In this document: positions 23,052 to 30,314 of the stretch, piece by piece
How positions within the stretch are numbered: the first letter of the stretch is position 1
Layout: each line of letters starts with the position of its first letter
From: Actinomycetota bacterium
GTDB taxonomy: Bacteria > Actinomycetota > Aquicultoria > Aquicultorales > Aquicultoraceae
Direction: 5' to 3'
DNA length: 52,757 bases
Assembly (NCBI GenBank): GCA_030018005.1
Contig: JASEGT010000005.1
Span: 1 to 52,757, forward strand
Notes under the pieces: generated by a model
Told to the model about the DNA's origin: nothing
Seen by the model: only the letters and a program-made list of their open reading frames with translations
Database searches by the model: none
Position numbers and translations under genes: made by a program

Positions 23052-24319
23052 TAAGACGCGTCGCCTCCCGCCCGTTCGAAGTTGTCCAAGATGTAATAGC
23101 GGAGCATGTCGAGCGCCGCGTTTGCGCTCTTTATCCGCACGGTGTCACGAGAGCCGAAGAAGACGAAGCGGTTGCTGTAATTGGTCACCTGATTAGATAG
23201 GGCGACGTAGACCAAGCCGACCGGTTTTTCTTCGGTGCCGCCATCGGGGCCCGCGATACCGGTTATCGAAAGACCGACATCCGCGTTGAATCTATCGCGG
23301 ACGCCGAAGGCCATTGCCAACGCGGTGGCCGCACTGACCGCCCCGTGACGCACGAGTGTCTGGCTCGACACGTTCAAGAGCGATTTCTTGGCGTCGTTGT
23401 TGTAAGCTATAATGCCACCGCTGAAATACTCGGAGCTGCCCGCGATATCTGTGATTTTCTTGCCGACCAGGCCGCCCGTACAAGATTCGGCGACGGCGAG
23501 AGAGAGGTCGTGTTTGAGCAAGAGTTTGCCTATGACCTCTTCGAGTGTCTCGTCGTCGTAACCGTAGACGATATTGCCGAGGCGTTCTTTGAAAAGCGTC
23601 TCGGCACGGCCGACTATTGCTTTTGCCTCACCCATGTCCGCGCCTTTCGCGAGGAGCTGGAGTTGTATCTCGCCCGGATAGGCCAGTATTCCGACGTCAA
23701 CGTCTTGGAGGGACCGCACCAGGTCTTCTATGGATTCTTGGAGGGATGCCTCGGACTTGGCGGTGGTGCGCAGCACCCTGACCGCATGGGCGACCCCGCG
23801 ACAAAATCTTGTCTCTAGCCACGGGATAACGCTATTTTGCAACATATCCGCCATCTCCCGGGGGACACCCGGCAGGGAGAACAAGAATTTCTCGTCTTCG
23901 CTGATGATGATACCCGGGGCGCTTCCAATGGTCGGGTCAATCGCCTCGGCGCCTTTTGGCAGGTAGGCCTGGCGATAGGTTATCTCGGGCAGCGGAATCG
24001 CGCGGTTTCCGTAACGCGCCTCGATGATTTGGGCAAGCCGTTCTTGATACTCGAGTTCGCGGCCGAGTGCCTGGCCGATAGCATTCCTCGTCAAATCGTC
24101 TATGGTCGGTCCAAGCCCTCCGGTTATGATGATACCGTCGGCCTGCGCGAGCGACTCGCTTATGGCATCGGCGATGAGGTCGATCTTGTCGGGAACGCTG
24201 ACATGGCGCACGCAGGTAAACCCGTGTTTTCCGAGCGTCTTAGATATGAAAGCGGCATTTGTGTCGACCGACAGTCCAAGAGTAAGTTCAGAGCCGACTG
24301 TTATTATCTGGTACCTCAT
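23051..24319 (-). CDS. cinA: CinA, competence/damage-inducible protein with NMN-deamidase domain
   Basis: The 422-residue protein has an N-terminal MoCF/COG1058 domain (IITGGLGPTIDDLTRNAIGQ region at about 65-84) and a C-terminal PncC-type domain with ESCTGGLVGKKITD and GIAGPDGGT. Bacterial CinA degrades ADP-ribose and deamidates nicotinamide mononucleotide in NAD recycling; in pneumococcus it is co-expressed with recA and recruits it to the membrane. Here it lies two genes upstream of recA, with the transposon between. It ends by overlapping thpR by one base. Confidence 0.94.
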   Translation of the reverse strand: MRYQIITVGSELTLGLSVDTNAAFISKTLGKHGFTCVRHVSVPDKIDLIADAISESLAQADGIIITGGLGPTIDDLTRNAIGQALGRELEYQERLAQIIEARYGNRAIPLPEITYRQAYLPKGAEAIDPTIGSAPGIIISEDEKFLFSLPGVPREMADMLQNSVIPWLETRFCRGVAHAVRVLRTTAKSEASLQESIEDLVRSLQDVDVGILAYPGEIQLQLLAKGADMGEAKAIVGRAETLFKERLGNIVYGYDDETLEEVIGKLLLKHDLSLAVAESCTGGLVGKKITDIAGSSEYFSGGIIAYNNDAKKSLLNVSSQTLVRHGAVSAATALAMAFGVRDRFNADVGLSITGIAGPDGGTEEKPVGLVYVALSNQVTNYSNRFVFFGSRDTVRIKSANAALDMLRYYILDNFERAGGDAS

Positions 24320-24346
24320 GCCACCACCCTTTTAGCTGTTAAAGCG

Positions 24347-24898
24347 CTATTTCAGTTGCGCGCCGCCGTTTAGGACCCGCCAGGACTTCAAGAAGTAGTC
24401 GGCGCCCGATATTATCGTCAGAACAACGGCTATCGCCATAAGCCACAGACCCAGTGTCATTCCGCCGAAACTAATAGGTATATTAATCATAATAGCGATA
24501 ATTGCCACAATCTGGGAGATAGTCTTTATTCGGCCCCACAGGCTTGCCGCGATTACCTTGTTCCCGGTCAGTGCGAGGAGCCTTAATCCCGAGACGGCAA
24601 ACTCCCGCGCGATTATCAGTACCGCGACCCAGGCCGACAACAAACCCAGTTGTACTAGCGATATTAGAGCCGCAGACACCAGAAGTTTATCGGCTAAGGG
24701 ATCCATGAGCTGTCCGAAGACGGTTATCTGGGACTGGCTGCGCGCTACATATCCATCGATGGAGTCGGTTATCGCCGCTATCGTGAAAATGGCGGCGGCG
24801 ATATATGCACCCATCGGCTGCGGGGCCGAGAGCAGAAAGACCATGAATAACGGTACGAAGAGGATGCGGGCTATAGTTATCTTATTTGCCAGGCCCAC
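24347..24898 (-). CDS. pgsA: CDP-diacylglycerol-glycerol-3-phosphate 3-phosphatidyltransferase
   Basis: PgsA makes phosphatidylglycerol phosphate in the membrane. The CDP-alcohol phosphotransferase signature D-G-x2-A-R-x8-G-x3-D-x3-D is seen as DGYVARSQSQITVFG followed by QLMDPLADK. Several hydrophobic membrane segments surround it, and 183 residues is typical. Its start overlaps the end of rimO by 17 bp, as in many relatives. Confidence 0.95.
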   Translation of the reverse strand: MGLANKITIARILFVPLFMVFLLSAPQPMGAYIAAAIFTIAAITDSIDGYVARSQSQITVFGQLMDPLADKLLVSAALISLVQLGLLSAWVAVLIIAREFAVSGLRLLALTGNKVIAASLWGRIKTISQIVAIIAIMINIPISFGGMTLGLWLMAIAVVLTIISGADYFLKSWRVLNGGAQLK

Positions 24899-26240
24899 TT
24901 ATCAACCTCCCGTGGTGGTCGCAACCGTCGAACTCATCGAGCGTTACCGGCACTATGTCACCAATCGTCGGCGTCTGTGTCTGCGCGCCGACTTTCGCCC
25001 CGGCAATCGTTCGGAAACGGATGAGGCCATCGATCTCCGGTGCCTGCCAGTAGCCTCTGCCCTCGAACAAACCGGGCTCGATTTCGGCTTCGACCAGCAC
25101 AGCGACTGTCCGGCCGATTTTCTCTTTATTTCGCTCTTCGCCGATGGAATCCTGCAAGGCCGTCAGTTGGTGATAGCGCTCTGTAATGATTTCTCGGGAC
25201 AGGTGGCCCGCGATGCTCGCAGCTGCCGTCCCCTCTTCCTGGGAGTACTCGAAAATACCGAGATGGTCGAGTTGCGCCTGCTCGACGAAATCGGCCAGCT
25301 GCCGGAAATCATTCTCGGTCTCGCCGGGGAACCCGACGATAACGGAGCTGCGCAGAACGACACCGGGTATCGCGGTGCGCAGCCAGGCGATCTGCGCGAG
25401 AAAATCAGAGTCCTCGCCGGTGCGGTTCATGGCCCTAAGTATTCTAGGGCTCGCATGCTGGAACGGGATATCGAGGTATGGCACGATAAGCTGGTTTGCC
25501 CTGACAGCCTCGATAAGCTCCTCGTTGATGTGCGGTGGTTGTAGGTATAACAGCCGTATCCAGCGAATATTCGAGAAGCCGGTGAGCGCGTGCAACAGGT
25601 CATGCAGTCTGAGTCTGCCGTAGAGGTCATAGCCATAGCGTCCGGTGTCCTGTGCTATCAGGTTGACTTCGACGACCCCGCTCTCGTCGAGCATACGGGC
25701 TTCCTCCAGCACTTTTTCCAGCGGTTTACTTTTGAAGCGGCCGCGAATGAGAGGGATCGCGCAGTAGGCGCACCAGTTGTCGCAACCGTCCGCGACCTGC
25801 AAGTAGGCAGAGGGATGGCCGGTGAGCTTGCGCGCCGGATAAGAGGCGAAATCACGACCGACGGTGTTGGGCGCGATGCTTGCGAGTTCGTCGCTCGCGA
25901 TCATCGCCGCGATGTCCCATTCGCCGGCGATGCCGGCGAGCATATCTACCTCCGGTATCTCGCGCGCTAGTTCGTCGTAGTACCGCTGTGCCAGGCAGCC
26001 GGTCACGATGATCTTCTTAAGGTTGTTCTTGTCTTTAAGTGCTATCGCCTCAAGGATGGTATCGATGGATTCCTGTTTGGCCGCCTCGATGAAGCCGCAG
26101 GTGTTGATGATTATATAATCCGCGTAGCGCGGGTCTTCGCAGACCTCGATAGCTTTTTCGAGCAGTGAGCCCCGGATGTGCTCACTGTCGACCGAGTTCT
26201 TCGCGCACCCCAGTGTTATAACGGCGACTCTCTTAGACAA
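24882..26240 (-). CDS. rimO: Ribosomal protein uS12 methylthiotransferase
   Basis: RimO methylthiolates an aspartate of ribosomal protein S12. N-terminal domain cysteines occur in TLGCAKNSVDSE, NTCGFIEAAK and TGCLAQRY. The radical-SAM motif is CDNWCAYC, followed by AIPLIRGRFKSKP, which is RimO-like rather than MiaB-like. A TRAM domain closes the 452-residue chain. It heads the rimO-pgsA-cinA-thpR unit. Confidence 0.95.
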   Translation of the reverse strand: MSKRVAVITLGCAKNSVDSEHIRGSLLEKAIEVCEDPRYADYIIINTCGFIEAAKQESIDTILEAIALKDKNNLKKIIVTGCLAQRYYDELAREIPEVDMLAGIAGEWDIAAMIASDELASIAPNTVGRDFASYPARKLTGHPSAYLQVADGCDNWCAYCAIPLIRGRFKSKPLEKVLEEARMLDESGVVEVNLIAQDTGRYGYDLYGRLRLHDLLHALTGFSNIRWIRLLYLQPPHINEELIEAVRANQLIVPYLDIPFQHASPRILRAMNRTGEDSDFLAQIAWLRTAIPGVVLRSSVIVGFPGETENDFRQLADFVEQAQLDHLGIFEYSQEEGTAAASIAGHLSREIITERYHQLTALQDSIGEERNKEKIGRTVAVLVEAEIEPGLFEGRGYWQAPEIDGLIRFRTIAGAKVGAQTQTPTIGDIVPVTLDEFDGCDHHGRLISGPGK

Positions 26241-26402
26241 GATAAATTACTCCTCCCGACGTATTGCTTGGATACGATTATACGGGTGTGGTGACGGGTG
26301 GTCTAGTTGCGGGTCTGTAGTCAAGAAAGTATGACGCCGGGTGGAGCGAGACACTCCGGGCGAATGAAGCTTATTGGATTCTACTCCCGGGCGCGGCGTG
26401 TC

Positions 26403-27080
26403 TCAAGCAGCGCCGTGCGTCGCGGATGCCCCGAGGTGTTTGACAAACCAGTCGCGGGCCAGGCTTGCGACCTCCTCAAGTGCTCCCGGCTCCTCGAAGA
26501 GATGGCTTGCCCTGGGGACGATGACTAGCTTGTTGTTCTTCGATGGCGGCATGTTCTTGAGTGCTTGTTCATTGAGCTGGATGACGACCTCATCGTAACC
26601 ACCGACTATGAGCAGCGTTGGCGCTGTGACCTGTGATAGGGCGTGCTCGGCTAGGTCGGGGCGTCCCCCGCGCGAGACGACCGCGACGACCGTATCCCTG
26701 CGCGCCGCCGCTATGAGCGCCGCCGCCGCGCCGGTGCTGGCGCCGAAACAGCCTATCTTCAGGTGGCGCGTCTCTTCATTAGTCGCAAGCCAGTCGATGA
26801 CCTCGACGAGACGGTCGGCAAGGAGTCCGATGTCGAACCTTAGCTCGGCGGTTATCATATCGACGGCTTCTTCTTCCACGGTGAGCAGGTCGAAGAGGAG
26901 CGTAGCGAGGCCGGCATCGTTGAGGGTTCCCGCCACAAAGCGGTTTCTGGGGCTGAATCGGCTGCTGCCACTTCCGTGCGCGAAGACAACGATTCCGGAT
27001 GCCCCATCAGCAATGGTAAGGCTGCCCATCAACTGTACGGCGTCTATCGGTATCGCTATCTCTCGTGACATTGGAGACAC
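26403..27080 (-). CDS. Alpha/beta hydrolase (dienelactone-hydrolase-like)
   Basis: The protein has the alpha/beta-hydrolase pattern: IVVFAHGSGSSRFSPRN (oxyanion strand), the nucleophile elbow GCFGASTGAAAAL with the serine in GAST, an aspartate in VGGYDEVV, and the histidine in RASHLFEEPG. Close relatives are annotated as dienelactone hydrolase or phosphoribosyltransferase-associated hydrolases; the substrate is unknown. I prefer GTG 27080, 6 nt after GAGGTGA, giving 225 residues. A longer frame to 27155 exists without SD. It stands alone between rimO and a PAS sensor. Confidence 0.82.
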   Translation of the reverse strand: MSPMSREIAIPIDAVQLMGSLTIADGASGIVVFAHGSGSSRFSPRNRFVAGTLNDAGLATLLFDLLTVEEEAVDMITAELRFDIGLLADRLVEVIDWLATNEETRHLKIGCFGASTGAAAALIAAARRDTVVAVVSRGGRPDLAEHALSQVTAPTLLIVGGYDEVVIQLNEQALKNMPPSKNNKLVIVPRASHLFEEPGALEEVASLARDWFVKHLGASATHGAA

Positions 27081-27221
27081 GGGTATCACCTCATTAATCG
27101 TGACCGATATGGTGTCGATTTGCATCGCTTTGGTGCTTGCAAGCGATACTGTCAAATTTATGTTGTGTTTTTATATACCCGTTTAACGGCATCATCATAT
27201 AAACCACGTGAAAAATATGGC

Positions 27222-28916
27222 TCAGCGAGCGCGCCCGTTCCACTGGAACTCAAGAATAATAGTTGTTCCGGCCGGGCCGGTAGCGAGGTAGAGATGATCC
27301 GCGAACTCCAACATAATAGTAAAGCCGAAGCCGAGCGTACCCTTTGTTGAAAACCCGAGCATAAGCACAGAGCGCGGTAGCATCGCGAAGTTAATCCCAG
27401 GGCCGGAATCAACGACCTCGATTTGGAGGACTTCGTCGGCGCGAATCTCTATTCTGCCACCAGCAGCGTATTTTACTATGTTTCCAAGTGCCTCGGTTGC
27501 CGCAATCTGGATCTCGTATTTTCGACCAATATTTACGCCGCGCTTTAATAGGTATAGATCCAGAAGTGCGCGAACCGGGTGTATCTCCTCCGGCTTAGTC
27601 ACATCATGGCTAAAAACGACTCGGCCTCGGCGATGATCTCCGATATTCTCGTGTGCGCAGAGCATGAACTGTCCGCCCGTTACGGCCGCCATTGCATCCG
27701 CATAGATCTGTTTTTCCTGTTCGCGTCTTCTTTCAAGCTCTTCTTCCATTCGCTTCCGTTCGGTAATATCCTGAAACGCTGTGACCGATCCCACAACACG
27801 CTTATCTTCAATAACGGGGGTGGAAATGTAGGAAACCGTAAACGTTGTCCCGTCTTTTCTGGTAAAGACATCAGCTTCGGTTCGGTAGACGCCACCAGAA
27901 TTATTTATTTCGAGGATGTGGCATTCCTCGGGAAGCACCCGAGTTCCGTCAGCTCGTTTGCGGTGAATCGTTTCATGTAAGTCATTGCCGAGCAGCTCTT
28001 CTGCAGGCCAGCCCAGAAGGCGCTCTGCAGCCGGATTCATAAAAATGACCCGGCCGTTTATGTCCAACTCATATACGCCCTCACCTAGCGCCGATGCGAT
28101 GTCACGCAGCCTTCTCTCGGTTGCCTTAAGAGCCTCCTCGGCCCGCTTGCGCTCCGTGATGTCTCGTACAATATTTATGACTATTATCCTTCCTTCAAAT
28201 TCGACGACGCGAGCGTTGACTTCAACAGGCATGACAGTCCCGTCCCTCTTTAGGTGAGCGGACTCAAAACTAGCACTGCCGATTTTTTCTAGAAATTTCA
28301 TCCTGGATCTTGTCAAGCTCGCATACTCCGGCGCTTCAAGCTCTAGAAGTGACATGGTCATAAGTTCTTCTCTCGTGTATCCCCTAGTTTTATAGGCTGC
28401 CTCGTTTATGTAGATCATCTTTCCTTCAAGATCATGGACGATCATCGAGTCCAACGCGCTATCGAGCAGCAAAGATCTAAACTTTAATTCTTCCTCTTCT
28501 CTTCTACGCTCAGTGACATCTCTAAGCGATAAGACCGCACCCTCGGGGGTCCCGTTTTTACTATGCAGTAGTGCGGTGTTTGTAGACAGGACAGCCGAGG
28601 TCCCATCGGGACGTTCGTATGCGTGGTCGACACCAGATGCCAGCAAGCCCGCCTCAAAAACCTGAGTGAGCGGGTCGTCCGTTTCAGGGAAGGAACTCTC
28701 GTCAGCCAAAGGGCGTTTCAATAGCACATCTTCTAAGGTCCGTCCAATAATTTCGTTTCTTTTAAGACCAAGGAGTCTCTCTGCTGCTGTATTAGCAGAC
28801 GCAATGCGAGCATACCGGTCTATGACAACGATGCCGTCAGGAAGGGTCTCAAACATGTGTACTACCTTTTCTCTCGATTTAGAGAATTCCTTGTGCAAAC
28901 TTCTACCACAATGCAA
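27222..28916 (-). CDS. Multi-PAS sensor with RsbW-like ATPase domain
   Basis: Three PAS domains can be followed, roughly residues 15-135, 145-255 and 262-390. The first two end in DVTERR and DITERK and the third in DITERKRMEEEL. A linker helix leads to a C-terminal GHKL ATPase domain (about 440-564) with N box ATEALGNIVKYA, G1 VVDSGPGI and G2 STKGTLGFGF. No histidine phosphoacceptor (HisKA) helix is seen, so the output is more like an RsbW/RsbT serine kinase or an orphan sensor than a classical two-component kinase. No response regulator or anti-anti-sigma gene is adjacent. It appears cytosolic, without membrane helices. Confidence 0.82.
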   Translation of the reverse strand: MHCGRSLHKEFSKSREKVVHMFETLPDGIVVIDRYARIASANTAAERLLGLKRNEIIGRTLEDVLLKRPLADESSFPETDDPLTQVFEAGLLASGVDHAYERPDGTSAVLSTNTALLHSKNGTPEGAVLSLRDVTERRREEEELKFRSLLLDSALDSMIVHDLEGKMIYINEAAYKTRGYTREELMTMSLLELEAPEYASLTRSRMKFLEKIGSASFESAHLKRDGTVMPVEVNARVVEFEGRIIVINIVRDITERKRAEEALKATERRLRDIASALGEGVYELDINGRVIFMNPAAERLLGWPAEELLGNDLHETIHRKRADGTRVLPEECHILEINNSGGVYRTEADVFTRKDGTTFTVSYISTPVIEDKRVVGSVTAFQDITERKRMEEELERRREQEKQIYADAMAAVTGGQFMLCAHENIGDHRRGRVVFSHDVTKPEEIHPVRALLDLYLLKRGVNIGRKYEIQIAATEALGNIVKYAAGGRIEIRADEVLQIEVVDSGPGINFAMLPRSVLMLGFSTKGTLGFGFTIMLEFADHLYLATGPAGTTIILEFQWNGRAR

Positions 28917-29042
28917 CGTTTACTCGAACCTATCTCATACATCGGATCCCACGCATATTATTACCCAATATTAACCAAGTTATTCTAGTGAGTCAGGCTA
29001 AAAACGCGGTTTTTACCGACAAGGCGAGTACCAAGCGCAAAG

Positions 29043-29069
29043 AAAAAGGCTCTAGGATCTTCCTAAAGC
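29043..29069 (-). terminator. Rho-independent terminator after the 358-residue gene
   Basis: The minus strand reads GCTTTAGG-AAGAT-CCTAGAGC, an 8-bp stem with one G-U pair, followed by CTTTTTC. It ends the transcript of the gene at 29088-30164. Confidence 0.8.
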
Positions 29070-29087
29070 ACTAGATAGACGATTAAA

Positions 29088-30164
29088 CTAATTTGTAAAG
29101 AAATCGAGAGCGTATTTAGTCAATACGTTTTTGCAGTTAAGATCGGCGATTTTGCCTTCGGTGCGACTTTTCTCATGAATGTGAGGAATTATCTCATCAC
29201 GAATGTTCTCGATCGCCTCGTCGATTTCGTGAATGCGCGCAGTTTCCTCTGTCGTGAAATCGTAGACTTCTTCATCCTCTTTGTCTGCGAGCGCAACCCT
29301 GGACAGCTCATCCATCCCCGTTTTCATCTTGTGGCGTTCGTAGACTACTTTATAGATGGCTTGCTTAACTTCGAGAAGACCATTGGCTTTGGACTCTAAG
29401 GCATCTATTGTTTCTGTAGCCTCTTTGTTTATCGCCATGTTCTCGCGCAGCTCTTTATCGATAAGCGCGAGCAGCTTTAGCCCCTGCTCTTCGATGAGTA
29501 ACCGCATGCCTTTCCAACCGGCTAATTGTTTGAGTAAAATACGGCATTCCTCTTTCGCAAGCTCGAGCTCTTCCCCTGTGGCGTCTTTATGCCTCATGCG
29601 GAACCCTTGCGTATACGCCATGGCAAACCGTATGCCGACATAAGGCTCCTCGGGCCGCTTCCATAGCTTTGCCGCGAAGCTAGTCCAGAAACCACTGGTT
29701 TCGCTGTCTTTTGACAGAAGCTCTCCCATGTCGGGGTTTTCAACCAAGCGCGCCTCAAAGAGATTCTTGGGGCAATGATAGTCGAACTTGATTCCATAGA
29801 GGTCGGTTACGACATCTATGGCCGCCGGAACACTCTCGATGATGTCGTGCCAGTATTCGGAATCGGCGAATATCTTCGCCACATATCCCTCTTTATAGGT
29901 AAACCATGGAGAGTACGCGATGATCCTGTTAAGGCCGAAGTTGTTACCGAAACAGCCTCCGTCGGTAGCCAAGAGGTGTCCCGTCGGCTCGCCTTGACCA
30001 AAAAATCCATCGACGGCATCTCTGATTATCAATTTTTCTCCCGGTTTTACCTTGCCTTTATCGATGAGGCCTTGCCTGATGTGGTCCATAAACGCCCAAT
30101 GCGCTACTCGCTCGCTCTTACGGACAATGCTGGTTTTTGATTTCTTTACCGTGTTTGTAGCCAT
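29088..30164 (-). CDS. Unrecognised 358-residue protein
   Basis: I do not recognise this family. The basic N-terminus (KKSKTSIVRKSERVAHWAF) precedes a folded-looking region with GGCFGNNFGLNRIIAYSPWF and YHCPKNLFEARLV, then a mostly helical charged half from about 200 with coiled-coil character (ELAKEECRILLKQL, EATETIDALESKAN). Cysteines in GGCFG, YHCPK and LNCKN could bind metal but form no known motif. No signal peptide or membrane segment is visible. It has its own promoter (30219-30247), an SD of AAGGAG, and a terminator, so it is a single-gene unit and likely expressed. Confidence 0.75.
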   Translation of the reverse strand: MATNTVKKSKTSIVRKSERVAHWAFMDHIRQGLIDKGKVKPGEKLIIRDAVDGFFGQGEPTGHLLATDGGCFGNNFGLNRIIAYSPWFTYKEGYVAKIFADSEYWHDIIESVPAAIDVVTDLYGIKFDYHCPKNLFEARLVENPDMGELLSKDSETSGFWTSFAAKLWKRPEEPYVGIRFAMAYTQGFRMRHKDATGEELELAKEECRILLKQLAGWKGMRLLIEEQGLKLLALIDKELRENMAINKEATETIDALESKANGLLEVKQAIYKVVYERHKMKTGMDELSRVALADKEDEEVYDFTTEETARIHEIDEAIENIRDEIIPHIHEKSRTEGKIADLNCKNVLTKYALDFFTN

Positions 30165-30218
30165 AGCCCCCGCTCCTTAATCGATCCCCCAAACCAAGCT
30201 CCCACTTGACAATTTATA

Positions 30219-30247
30219 AGCATACCAGTAGAGAGGTGAATATTCAA
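30219..30247 (-). promoter_or_regulatory. Promoter of the 358-residue gene
   Basis: TTGAAT (30242-30247) and TATGCT (30219-30224) on the minus strand are spaced by 17 bp. They lie about 55 bp before the ATG at 30164. Confidence 0.6.
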
Positions 30248-30314
30248 TCGAGGTTTAGCAGGTGCGCGCTGTGCGCGAATGCTGTATAAACGGATACAGA
30301 GTTGCGCAGGCGGC

